A DNA stretch of 64,000 bases. Source: Stromatinia cepivora (Eukaryota; Ascomycota; Leotiomycetes; Helotiales; Sclerotiniaceae). Shown one piece after another: positions 46,410 through 57,965 of this stretch (position 1 is its first letter; each line of letters opens with the position of its first letter). Under the pieces are notes generated by a model, which had not been told where the DNA came from, did not search any database, and saw only the letters and a program-made list of their open reading frames with translations. The DNA is taken from contig RCTD01000012.1 of the NCBI GenBank assembly GCA_014898415.1, positions 1,178,001-1,242,000 of the forward strand. The letters are read 5' to 3'. Both the position numbers and the translations under genes were made by a program.

Positions 46410-48146
46410 CTACCAATCACATTGAGTAACCCCCCCTTCATTCCTAATCATTTTCTTCGACGCCTGAAAAAGACTAATGATCATAACTACGCCCCCAAAC
46501 GCCACACATGCGCCCGCCATCCACGTTCTCCACGTCCTTGTCGTTAATTTTATATAACATAGCGGTGGTAAGATATACGCCAACGCACACGCACTCGTCG
46601 CACCAATTAACTCAAAGACGGCCCCCAGATCACACGTTACTAAACTTAGCATCATGGCGCTGACGACTAGTGAGGAGGTAAATATGAGATGCAGATGCAT
46701 GTTGAAGGGTTCTCCGGGAAACCAGTAGTTGAACATTACTTCACGACAGACGAAGGCTTCGAGGGGGAGGGTGGTGAGCATGTTGAGGCCGAAGCAGAGA
46801 CGCGCGAGGTTGACGAGGGGGTTTGTGGAGGGGAAATTGTTGAGGACGTTGCCAAGGGTTTTGGATCCGAAGGTTAGGAAACCTGAGAGGGCCATGAGGA
46901 GACAGGCGAGCATGGAGATGGAGGTGCTGTAGTGGGTTACGGTGGAGAAACGGTCGATGGTGGGGGTTTGGAGGGAGCCGTAGATTAGGAGGGAGTTGTG
47001 GTGGCAGACGAAGGCTGCATGGGAGGGGGGTTAGTTGGTTTGGGTAGAGATGAGTTGGAAAGGGGGTGGGGACTAACCGAAGGATATTACGCCAATGGCT
47101 TGGAATATGCCGTCGTTTATGGTGAGGAGGGGTGTGGTGAATTCCCCTCGGTCTTCTTTGGGTACCATGAACCCTTGTGTTACTACTGTGAATAAGATGA
47201 TCATCATGCTGATCAATGCTAAAGTGCTCGCTTTCGCCAACTATCACGAGTTAGTAGATAATTTGTTGTTCAAGCGGCCAGAAAACCGTACCTTGGCAAT
47301 ATCCCGATATAAACTCAAAGGATAACTTATACCCAACACAAAAACTATAATAACAGCCCTTCTATTCCCCAATAACCCTACCACCGGTACATCTCTCAAT
47401 CCCGGGAAAACCGCAGTCAAAACATGCGGTATCGAATCCCCCACAATAATACAAAAAGCTATCATTCCCCCAAACGCAAAAGCCCATTGGGCAACACTAA
47501 TAGCAATCAAACCCGTCTTCCCAAAACAAAACTCCACCGTTCCTTGGAAGCTATCCCGTCCACTTAATTTCGAATTGATGACAATAAGTCGAATAGTCCA
47601 ATCCACCGTAATTGTAAGAGCAATCAGAAGAATAACTCCAGTCAAGAGACCCGCTTGACGAAATGCATAAGGTTGCCCAATGATACCCGCTCCAATTATA
47701 CTATTCGCCATATTCATAAATGCATTCCGCAGATTTGATTTTGGACGCGATCGCTCGCGTTCAGCCCATGTATGTACATCTTCGTCGTCGGTCCAGGGGC
47801 TAGATGCGACGGTTACGGAGGGCGCTTCAATGCCTGTGAGGAGTGGAGTAAAAGATCCGGTTCGAGATGAAGGATGCGCATGTAATTCCTCATCATATCC
47901 CGGCGGTCTATCCCCATTATGCGTATTCAACTCCCCATTTGTCGAAGGAGGTAAATCGAATCGTACACGATTAGGCGTTCGAAGTGCATGTTCCTGACTT
48001 TGTCCTTGTTCTCCTGGTCCAGAATGAACTGTGATATCCTCATCTTCACTTCCTGCTTCTTCTGCGAGAAGTCCAATGTCTTCTTCGGGATTGTGACTTG
48101 AAGTTTCGCCATTTCTGCGATTGGTGTGAGATTTGGCTTTTGCCAT
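46410..48146 (-). CDS. Vacuolar-type amino-acid transporter (AVT5/6/7, SLC38-like)
   Basis: A member of the amino-acid/auxin permease superfamily; yeast relatives export amino acids from the vacuole. Exons are 48146-47292, 47240-47078 and 47014-46410 (introns 51 and 63 bp), giving 540 aa. Residues 1-135 are a hydrophilic, likely cytosolic N-terminus with an acidic dileucine-like EEDIGLLAEE. The transport core begins at about 138 with NLRNAFMNMANSIIGAGIIG and AFRQAG, the signature of this subgroup. FAFVCHHNSLLIYGSL crosses the second splice junction and is also diagnostic. Around ten or eleven hydrophobic spans can be counted, the last near the C-terminus (GACVAFGGVVMIISLF). The protein ends GGVTQCDW. 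Substrate and direction are not visible, so I give no exact AVT number. Confidence 0.92.
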
Positions 48147-49720
48147 TTTGGCTATCGTGGTAGCATGTTGTGAGATATTGTGTTTGGAGGTTTCAATGGT
48201 CTGGCTAGAATGGTTTCGTAACCTTGAAGGGGCGGATTATGCGGCCGCAATGCGGGTTTTAGCGTGTTTCTAAGAATAGATCTTCATATCTTTTGCATGG
48301 ACGTTGAACTTCTCTAAATTGACTTACGAATGTACTGTTTGGCAATTGTTAATATTTATTTTCTGGTTTATGGAGAGTTATATTTTAGATCAATTTCCGT
48401 CAAGCTCGAACATCACTCACTTGCTGTCATGCGAAAAGTATTTTGGAGGGGAAATCATACTATAAAATCAACGTTTCAATTTTGTCGGTTTTATCCGAGA
48501 TGGGGCTCTTTGAGTCATGTCTCCATGTTACCAACGAAACCTCGAAGAGGATTTCTTGCTAGAATCCATCGTCTGCTGTGCAGACTCACAGCAGTATTCC
48601 CCTGCTCGATAAAACATCGCCAAGATGAAGGTTACATCTCAGAAAATAAGATAGAGGACAAAAATGACCCTTTTCATGCGAGGTATGGAATTGAAATTCT
48701 ATTTCGACAATTTTCATTGCTACTTCAAATTACGCATCTTATTTTATTCGAGCTAGGCTCTTGACATAAAATGCTACTTTAATGTTGTATGAAATCGTTT
48801 CTTTTTGCTGAACATATGTATCCTTGTTGCGGCGCAGGGACTGCGATCGAGGCAGTTTTTGGCCCACTTCCCTATTTGGGACCCCGAAGTCAGTTTAATT
48901 AATCTTGAAGCGAGTGATGGCAATAATGATAGGAATCTGACTTCTTGCTGCCGATTGGTCTACATCGATGTAAGTCACAAATACATCAGATTTGCAGACG
49001 GCCATGTCCCGTCGTATGAGGCACAGATGGTATCCACTGAGACATTGCCAAGTAGCAAACGGCTGTAGAAATATCTCCTACCCTGCCCCTTGTGAAAGAC
49101 ACCCCTTTGAATAATTGATCTATTGGTATTATCGCGATACGATATCGGAAGAAGAAGGAAGAGTCAGAGGATTCAAATGGTTAACTACAGTCAAATCACG
49201 TCTACAATGAAGATCTACACCCCCTTTTCCATTCATAGAACCTTCCGTCCAAATGTGATGTGATGCGATGCTCCGACGGGAAGTCCCATGAATTTGCTGG
49301 AATGGTGCATAAAACACATCGGAAAGCCAAGTGCTATCGAGAATGTGGAAAGACAGGGGCTGGAGTGATAAGTTCTGGCAAAAATGCCTTGAGCGGCGTA
49401 GACCAACATAGACGCAGCCTGCCGTCATTACAGCATGCCTCTGTTGGACAACCATTTTGCAGATGGGAAGTTTCCCTCGGAGAAAAAGCCAATCAAGCTC
49501 AAACCAAATCTACTTAAAGGTACGTTTGTTCCACCGTTGAATACTCCTGGTTGTGTGTTACTACTATTCCTTCCAATCTTCCTAACCACATTCCTAAGAT
49601 CTGCCTTCAAATCATTTTCACAGCTCTTTTCCACTTCCGGTTAGTCCATCAGTTTCCCTTGGCGCATACACTAGGTCAAGCGTCAATTCTAAGGCCAAAC
49701 CTCCATTACGTTGATAGACC
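48147..49720. other. Divergent intergenic region
   Basis: 1.57 kb between the transporter and exonuclease starts. Plus-strand ORFs at 48330-48764 (144 codons) and 48805-49068 have ordinary composition but no recognisable domain, splice logic or start context; I leave them unannotated. Promoters of both neighbours must be here. Confidence 0.55.
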
Positions 49721-50602
49721 ATGAATGCTGACAGAACAACGAATAGATCCACTGCAAAGACCCTTCCTGGAGCGTCAAGCATACTTTACACAATCATGCA
49801 TAGTATTGAGTCTCTTGCCACCGAGATTGGAGAGATGGATGTTGGCACTGTCCCCGCAATCAGTCTCACGGACACTCCCGAGGCTATCATCAAACTCATC
49901 GACTCGCTATCCCGCAGTGATCTCCCTACTACTCCGCCCTCTGTCTACATTGACCTCGAGGGTATCAAAATTGGCCGCAGAGGTTCGATATCGATCCTTC
50001 AAGTCTATATCCTCCCAACTAAGGAGTCCTTTCTCGTGGATGTTCATACTCTTCGCGAGCATGCATTTTCTACTCCAAACACATCCGGCCTCACCTTAAA
50101 GTCTATCCTGGAATCCCAACTCATTCCCAAAGTTATCTTCGACGTCCGTAATGACTCGGATGCCCTTTACAGCCACTTTGACATCAAGCTTGGAGGCATT
50201 ATCGACCTTCAACTCTTGGAGCTCGCCACTCGTTCTCATAGCCGAGATTTTCTCTGCGGGCTTGGAAAATGCATGGATAAAGATCTCGTGCAAACTCCGG
50301 AAGAGCTCAAAATTCGAGGTGCCATAAAGAAACGTGGAATAGAACTCTTCGCGCCGGAAAAGGGGGGTAGATACGAGGTCTTCAATGATAGGCCGCTTGA
50401 CCCAGCGATCGTGGATTATTGTGTTCAGGATGTTCAGCTCATGCCCCAACTCTGGGAAGTCTACAATGCAAAACTTAGTAAGCTGCACAGAAGATGGGCT
50501 ACTAAAATTGAGCAAGAAACAAACGCTAGGATTTTGTTGTCTCGGAGTCCAGGGTACATTGGGGAAGGTCAGCATAAGGCAAGAGCGCCACGCTGGTGGT
50601 AG
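49721..50602 (+). CDS. DEDDy 3'-5' exonuclease domain protein (RNase D / EXD-like)
   Basis: An intronless 293-aa protein of the DnaQ-like 3'-5' exonuclease fold. Exo I is YIDLEGI with Asp78 and Glu80. Exo II is VIFDVRNDSDAL with Asn144 and Asp147. Exo III is VDYCVQDVQLMPQL with Tyr233 and Asp237 (Y-x3-D), so all four acidic ligands and the tyrosine of the DEDDy class are present. Between them is IDLQLLELATRSHS and a GLGKCM segment, as in fungal relatives of EXD1/Egalitarian. The C-terminus is basic and aromatic (HKARAPRWW). A second ATG at 49796 would remove 25 unconserved residues and may be the real start. Whether it acts on RNA or DNA cannot be told from sequence. No targeting signal is obvious. 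Confidence 0.85.
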   Translation: MNADRTTNRSTAKTLPGASSILYTIMHSIESLATEIGEMDVGTVPAISLTDTPEAIIKLIDSLSRSDLPTTPPSVYIDLEGIKIGRRGSISILQVYILPTKESFLVDVHTLREHAFSTPNTSGLTLKSILESQLIPKVIFDVRNDSDALYSHFDIKLGGIIDLQLLELATRSHSRDFLCGLGKCMDKDLVQTPEELKIRGAIKKRGIELFAPEKGGRYEVFNDRPLDPAIVDYCVQDVQLMPQLWEVYNAKLSKLHRRWATKIEQETNARILLSRSPGYIGEGQHKARAPRWW

Positions 50603-51242
50603 AGCATTGTTGAATATCTTGATTGAAATCATGTATGCATACTAGATTTTGGTCCTCGTTGGATTAAAACCTGTCTGCTCTCCTCTCCTCACCACCGAAA
50701 CCGTGGCCTGTTTTCGGGGCCAAGACTAATCTAAATTTCATTTGGGATTTATTGTCACTTGTGCAATCTTTCTACTGTTCACATAGCATGAGTGAGGTGA
50801 TTTGATGAAGCCGGGGATAAATTTCCATAAAGCTATCATATGGAAATGACAATGAAATTTGAACCTGTTGGATGTGCGTTATCATTGCAAGTATTGTGAC
50901 TTTCCCACGCTTGTATATTGCACGAACTGAGAGTCGAATTTTGTGACTATTAGTGGGTGCGGTTCCATTTTCTTCATCATGTTCCTCTGAAATAGTAATC
51001 GCAATTGGAGTTCCTAAATTGGAAAGGGTTTACCTGGCCAGTCGCGATTTCCATTTCGTCCCTTCCTCATTCTACTTTCTCAAATGATAAGCGTATGTTA
51101 AGTAGTAGTCAACCACGATCCATGTCTTCTCTCGTAACTCATTCAGCAACAACAGAAGAAAGCCCAATTTCAGGATTACCATCAAATTTTGGGTTCATTA
51201 AATTAGCTTTCATCCCATCTCGCCCATGCGGCCTGGGTGAAG
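50603..51242. other. Intergenic / 5' leader of the large disordered-protein gene
   Basis: No gene is supported. A plus ORF at 51005-51361 overlaps the start of the next gene in another frame and lacks family features. Confidence 0.55.
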
Positions 51243-54200
51243 ATGGGTTCCTCTACTTGCTGCACAAGTCGTCAACCACCTTCCCCCGATGCAGTATCAC
51301 CTCGTCCTATTCGATCACCGTCAATTACGCCAGCCAACACTCTGAGGAAGTCTCCACGTAAGACATCAAATTTGAGGACCGGAGAGCCACAAACACAAGT
51401 CCCTACATGGAGCTCGGCTACAAAAACAGATGATGAACCAGAAATAAGGGCCATTTTTGAAGGAAAATGTTTTCCTGAAAACGATAAAGAGAAGGAAACA
51501 GTGGCAGCCTGCGAAGGAGATAGCGATGAAGATGACGAAGACGAAGACGAAAGGCAGCAGGGGGTTAAGCCAATGCTCAGTTCAAACACACTAAAATCCG
51601 TTAAAAGTCGTCTCAAGAAGACATTTTCACGCGAATCTGCAATTACAAAGAACGATAAAAGAAGAAGTATAGGGACAAGTGAGGAAGAGGTGGAAAGAAG
51701 AAAAGAACTAAGAAGATTAAGACAGAAGAGGATTGAGGAGGAATTGAGTTATGAAGATGGATATGATGAGGACGCTCAATCTGTGAGTACAGTTGATTGT
51801 CTTGCTACTCGGACTGTGGATAAGGGTAAGAAGAGACAGTCGATTTTGCCAGAGGATAGTGGGAACTTTCCGGTTTTCAGAAAGTAAGCACCTTCTGTTT
51901 TAGATCCGTCAGAGGGCTATGAACCTAATCGATTATTACAGGCAGAGTTCTTCCTTCGGGTCAGAAGAGATTGGCAATGGCAGCAAGATCTCCCTATCTA
52001 CGAGTAATGTTGACAACACGAGCAAGCTCTCACTATCAGCTACCAAGCTTGATAATACCAGCAAGATATCACTTTTAACTCCGGCCGATCGTGGAAAATC
52101 TCGAACTCATGTAGATACTGCTGAGCCAAATATTAATCTACTCAAACCGAGCACTACTCCACCACGAAGATACAGCTCACCTGGTCCTTGTCCTACACCT
52201 AGTGAAATCGAGTTTCTTCAGCCTGGAAAATATCGGCCTAGAAAAACAAACAGTGAAGTTTGTCCTATACCTTCGGCGCCAGTATTAGATGCTCAAAGGT
52301 TGCCAGGTTTTGGTGTACCTGATCCAAATCTGGCTTTGAGCTGGCGATTATCATATACTTCTCACAAAAGCAACCGTGGAGCGCATCTTCGAAGGCTGAG
52401 TCAACAGTTTGAGGCTCCAATTCAATCGGCTGCAGATGTTGCTAATGTGGGAACTCAAACACTGCCACGTTGGCTCAAAACTCATGGCCTTCGATCATCT
52501 TCTCAGGCTGTTACCATGTCAGAAGGTAGTACTGTTCATCAAGAGCCATCACTTATGCGCCCTCCGCGCTCAGATACTGGATTTGGAGGCGTTGACGGTA
52601 GCGGCAGCTTTACGAATATTCATCTGCAGGATATGGATATCTCTAAACGTCTTCTGCAAAGCTCCTGCTCGTCCCCACAACTTGCAAGCTGGGAGAAACA
52701 TCACCGTGAAACTTCGGGCATTAGTACCGCTACGCAAAGCCGTGCTAGATACATGCGGAATCCATCGGACACAATATCAATTCCTTCCTGTCCATCAATT
52801 GCTTTGAGTGAGCTCGCCCCACCCAACTGGGGGAAAATACCATATGATGGGACATCTTCATTCTATCCTTCCGTGGCAAATAGCATTCAACCTTCACCAG
52901 AATGTTCGCGATTCGAATTATCTCCTTTCATATCGGCGAACAGAAGCATTATTGCAATAGTAGAGCCCCAAGGTATGAAATTCGCATCATTTTTTTTTTA
53001 GAAAAGATTTCACTAATTTATGCAGCAATTGATGAGGTTATCACTCCCCTTCGTTCGCCAATAATGCCAGCAGTGATGGGCGCTGATACTCCAACCACAA
53101 TCAATGTGTCTCTTACTAGTCTTCATGCCCCTTTGAGCAGATACTCCGCACGACAAATTGATGAGAGCTCCCTTTTTGCTTCCGAAACTACAAGTTTTCG
53201 AGAACGAGAACTAGAATTGAGTCATATTCAAGCACGTTTTGCTTCATCAGACTTACGTCGACCTCCAAGTACTCCGATATCAAGCAAGTTCCGTGAAGAA
53301 TTTGATATCTCCCTTACTCCTCAACCTAAATCTCCCTTTCAGAAGCTTGTTAGGGCTTGCTCATTGAAAAAGAGTCGTGACGATTTGGAAGATGACCTAT
53401 TACTTGCCCCCCCACCACATAGATTAGGCTTTGGATATCGATTTTCCTCTACTCCTACAACTTCAGGAAGAAAGAGCTCTACACGCGACTCTACGCCCAC
53501 CAAGAACTTGACAGAAAGACGGCGAACTCCTATCATTGATGATTCTGCTGATACTCCTGTAAAAGGCAGATTTGCCGCATTTCGCAGGATCAAGCGTCTT
53601 GCGAGTATTGGTGGATACGATGGTCCGGCGGATGATCGTCGAAGAAGTAGAGCTGATTCTAGCAGTCGAAGACCATCAGCGTTAGATGCTAGGTTAGGTC
53701 TGGGTGCTGAGATGACCGCCATTGAGGCCCAACGGAAAATCTCTATACCTGCTATACCACACATTTCATTACCGATTCCTGAGTCGCCCAGTATCAACAA
53801 ATCGGATGCTCACATACCTGGCCCTCTGGCTCGCATTGCCACATCGATGCATGTTACTTCCCCAGAATTTCATCTACCTGGCCCTATAGCTCGCATCGGC
53901 ACATCTATGCATGTTGACTTGCCTACACCCCATATCCCTGATGTCGCCGCATCACTTCTTCATACTCCTCATATTGATCTGCCGACCCCTCATATGCCCC
54001 ATATTCCCCATATCAATGTGGGTCATCATGATAAAGATTCTACCCCAAAAGAGAAGAAAGGTCCCAAGGCAGCACCTGCAATTGTTCCAATTGCTGCGCC
54101 AAAACCGAAGGGTCAAAAGTCTGGCAATGATCCTCAAGGAGGAGCGCCACAATGGAGAGGCCCTCGAGCTAGAAATAGATCCGCAGCTAGAGAGGATAAT

Positions 54201-56066
54201 AGGAGGAAAATGGATACTAGTCAAGATGATTCCGCTGCCGTCTGGATGAAAGCAGTCAAAGGAGCTGTAAACGATAGATCGAAAGCACGCAAGGACAATC
54301 AAGATGGAGATGACATTTTCGGGGACTGGGAGGCAGAATTGGCTGGAGTGGCATCGAAATCTAAATATGAAAGTCGAAAGTTTGGCTCGAGGGGTAAACC
54401 AAAGATTCATCATATTGAACAATTTCCAAAGGCTTGGTGTAGATTTCCAAGTCATGAGAGGAATGATAGGGGTCATGAAAGTGCAGGCGTGGAGGCACTA
54501 GTTCAAGCGAAGGACTTTGCTGCACTGAAAGTAGGAAAGGATGTTTTGGGAACAACGGAACATTCTTATGGTACAAGGAGAAGAAGAAGACCAGGTATGA
54601 ATAATAGTAATAGTAGTGACCCTAGTTCTGCTCAACCTTTATCCGATGAGGAGTTGGATGCAATTGAAGCTGCAGAACCATGGATCAAACGTTTGAGTCA
54701 GAAGATCAAAATTGCTTGGATGGATTACAGAATTGAAGAAGGACAAAAGAAACATGCATTTCACTCTGGAAGTTTGGGGAGAAGAGGTTCAATGACTATG
54801 GATGGAAAAGTACCATTTCCAGAGTTGGAGTTATTACCAATGAGAGCACCGCCCCCGCCAAGCGAAGTGGTGGATGATGAAGCGGATGATTTGGAAGAAG
54901 AGAAAAAGAGAGTTGAAGAGATCAAGAAGGCACAGATTAAACCGCATTATGAGGCGGCAGATTTGACGCAGAGTAAAGGGGGTGTGAGTGATTTGTTGGA
55001 TATTTTTAGTACGGGGCCTGAGGAACCGGCTGAACCGAAGATGCCGGTAAAGAAGAAGGGTCCGAAGGCGAAGAAGGTTAAGGATCCTTATGCTTTGGAT
55101 GAGGATGAGGATTTGGGTGGTGGTCCTGGGGGTGGGGGTAAAGGTGATGTGGATGAGGATGGAATGCCTAAGAAGAAAGAGAAGAAGGTTAAAGATCCCT
55201 ATGCGCTCGATGATGAGGATGATGAGGATATGCCACCTGTTCCGAAGAAAAAGGGAAAAGCGAAGGATCCATACGCTATGGATGATGATGACGACGAAGA
55301 TCTACCGCCAGTCCCTAAAAAGAAAGGGAAAGCAAAACATCCATATGCTATAGATGACGATATGGACGGCTCATCTGATTTTGGTTCTGGAGATGAGTTA
55401 GGCAGGATTGATCAAATCGTCATGAAGGAGGTTCTAAGTGACGATGATACGATTGATCATACGCGATTTGAGGACTCGATGATTAGCTTCCGTGATCCGG
55501 AGTTCTATCAGGATTGTTTAGTCATGCCCAAGGAACCAAGTCCCGTACATGTTAAAGAATGTTCTGTACTATCAAGTCATGGAATCATTGAAGAAGAAGA
55601 CGAAAACCCGTCGGGTAATGGTGCGGGTATCAGAGTACAAGTTCAGGAAATTAGTGAGGGCGTTATTAAACAGATTGAGAAATTTAGAACGTGGAATGGT
55701 AAAGATTGGGAAAGAGAAATGGGGGGTTTCCTCAGGAGAAGGGATACGAGCGTCGGAAGAGATAGTATGAGGAGTGTAAAGTCTGGTTGGAGTATGGGGA
55801 GCCAGGGGTCGAGACATACGGTTAAGAGTGTGGGAATAGAGGTTAAGAGGTTGGAGGATTTGGAGAGGGAGAGGGAGGCTTTGAGGAGGAGGGGAGGTCA
55901 TTTGACGGGGGGTGTGCCGAGGAGAGTTAGAGGGGATAGAGGAACGGAGAAGGAGGGTGGACATGCGAGGAGTGTTAGTTTGGGAGACGGAGTTGAGGGA
56001 TTTGAAGGATTGGGTGGTGGAGGTGAAGTGAGAGGAAGAAGGTTGACGTTTGGGAGTGGGAGGTAG
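51243..56066 (+). CDS. Large low-complexity protein, possible N-myristoylation, DPYA repeats
   Basis: Three exons (51243-51883, 51942-52972, 53026-56066) joined by 58- and 53-bp introns with good donors (GTAAGC, GTATGA) and acceptors (ACAG, GCAG) give 1,570 aa. The chosen ATG gives MGSSTCCTSRQPPSP: Gly2 plus Cys6/Cys7 suggests N-myristoylation with palmitoylation, that is, membrane attachment. The rest is mostly Ser/Pro/charged and probably disordered. An acidic block (SDEDDEDEDER) is at about 90-105. Repeated NTSK-SLS units lie in early exon 2, two GPLARI/GPIARI-TSMHV units at about 820-860, and a conserved-looking HHIEQFPKAWCRFPSHERND near 1020. Four K(D/H)PYA-DDDED units occur at about 1241-1340, and the C-terminus is Arg-rich. 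I do not recognise the protein. The CRFPSH segment may be shared among ascomycetes, but this is untested. Confidence 0.8.
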
Positions 56067-56635
56067 GTGACTTTTCGGCGGGTATGGATAAGTGAAGTAA
56101 GTGCAAAAGAAGTCTAAGATGGACTTGGGTTTTGCAAAATGCGATGAGAGGGAGGTTTTGGCTCGTATAGTTTTGAAAACCGAAACCAACCATCATTTTA
56201 GGAAGTGGTTTAAAGTAAAGAATAACGGTATGCCAGGGCGTACGGTGGAGATTATATTAATGTATTCATTTTTCAAACCAGGTTTATACATATAAGAAGT
56301 ATTGGACTTAGAGGGCACGAATTAGAATTGGTATAGCTAGCCTTTAGGTACGAATTCGGGCAAGTCCGCTCACACTTTGGGGAGATTTTGGGGTTTTATT
56401 GTTGGTATTTCGTTACGAGTACAGTTAGTTAGTCATAAGAGAAGATTACCATCCATGGAAGACTAGATAGAGATACGTACATGAATGATATGTTATATTA
56501 TATTCAGCTCTGGTATTCATAGTATATTCATGTTTTATACTTGAATTGATGAGATTTAAGTATATATAGAGTGGTGGGTGGGAGAGTAGATGGTTAATCA
56601 CTTTCATATATCCGTTTGCGTGCTGAGGTGAGGCG
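56067..56635. other. Intergenic, 3' side of the large gene
   Basis: Ordinary sequence with no supported gene. Small ORFs on both strands are unremarkable. Confidence 0.55.
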
Positions 56636-56665
56636 ACCCGTTGATGCATCAGCAGGAAAGAGAAC

Positions 56666-57738
56666 ATGGCCGCTTTTACTCTATACGCGAATTTAAAAAG
56701 CGGCGAAGACCTTTCGCTATAATCAATAGGCGAACTAATGGATATGTACTATACCCATCAGGCAACTGATGACCTTGATAGAGTGTATGCCTTACTCGCC
56801 ATGAGCTCTGATGATCCTGTTTCGGCTGGTTTATTACCCGACTACACTATTTTATAAGAACAGCTATTTCGGCAACTTGTAGAGTTCCTTCTCTGCAAAG
56901 AGATATCTGTGGATATTTGCCAGACTAGGAGGATGGCAGTGATCAAAAGCAAAGGCTGTGTTATTGGCCAAGTGCACTCGGTAACGAGTGCTACTTGGGA
57001 GCACACGCAAATTGTGAAGATCGATTTGGCCAGCCGCGATGGGAATTTGCAGCGCGGAAGGAAAAGCTCTATTGTTTGGACTCTCCCGACCGTAGGGAAG
57101 TCCATACAAATTGGTGACATAGCCTGTTATCTACAAGGTGTCTCAAAGCCAATGATAATTAGACTATGTAATGATCACTTTGATGTCATTATGATTGCAG
57201 TTAATCTCGTCGAAGCCATGGAAAAACGTGGATTTCCGTGGTTGACACTTTCGCGCCCAGAATTTTTACAACCGATCACAATCTTCCCGCGTGATTTCTT
57301 ACTTGTCTGGGACTTGGGGGAGCCTCAGGAAAGGATTGGAGATCCAGTACAGCTACAACGACATCTAGCAGATTTTTCCTCTAACTCGCGGCAGGATTTT
57401 TCAAACATAGAGCTCGGGATGTATACAGACACAAAAGAACATTCAGAGATGGGGAAGTATTCCGAGGCGGGGAAGGATTACGAGATAAGGGGCTATTCAG
57501 AAATGGTGACTGAAAAATTGGATGAACTGATCAGATTGCAGAATGTAGCGCTGATATTACAAGACTCTAAATTGTATGAAAAGGCAGAAAAATTATTTTT
57601 GCTAGTGATACGGACAAGAAAGCACCTGCAAGGGAGAGAGCATCCACAGACACTAAGCAGTATAGCTGACCTACGGTCAGTCTATAGAGATCAAGGAGTA
57701 GGCTGCGCAACGGGTACCCGCAGGGCGGATAATGATTC
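56666..57738 (+). pseudogene. HET-domain/TPR protein, broken
   Basis: One plus-strand frame shows the middle and C-terminal parts of the fungal HET-TPR type (heterokaryon-incompatibility family): TDDLDRVYALLAMSSDDP and AGLLPDY, LFRQLVEFLLCKEIS, MAVIKSKGCVIGQVHSV, ISKPMIIRLCNDHF-like residues with FPRDFLLVWD, then a tetratricopeptide unit (NVALILQDSKLYEKAEKLF) and HPQTLSSIADLRSVYRDQG. In-frame TAA stops at 56720-56722 and 56855-56857 break it. The N-terminal HET half is missing upstream, and TPR similarity ends abruptly near 57700 at the border of the AT-rich block. The longest open piece is 56909-57808, whose last 25 codons are repeat-derived. An undetected intron cannot rescue both stops plus the absent N-terminus. 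Confidence 0.8.
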
Positions 57739-57764
57739 TGGTGGATTATTCATCAGGTATTTGT

Positions 57765-57965
57765 TTATAGATTGGATTATTTATAGATTATTTATAGATT
57801 ATTTATAGATTATTTATAGATTATTTATAGATTATTTATAGATTATTTATTTATTTACAAATTATTTATTTATTTATAAATTGATGAATTATTTATAAAT
57901 AAATAGGTAATTTATAGATTATTTGTAAATTATTTATAGATTATTTATAAATTATTTATAGATTA
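57765..57965. repeat. AT-rich minisatellite, 11-bp unit
   Basis: Tandem GATTATTTATA units, regular at first and then degenerate, exactly at the border between the gene block and the AT-rich block. Confidence 0.85.

Noticed and set aside
46741..47247. 168-codon minus-strand ORF rich in His and Pro
   Set aside because: Reads through an intron of the transporter gene in a different frame; the spliced frame gives the conserved FAFVCHHNSLLIYGSL region.
48330..49068. Plus-strand ORFs of 144 and 87 codons in the transporter-exonuclease spacer
   Set aside because: No domain, repeat, signal peptide or convincing splice sites; could be chance in 1.5 kb of ordinary DNA.
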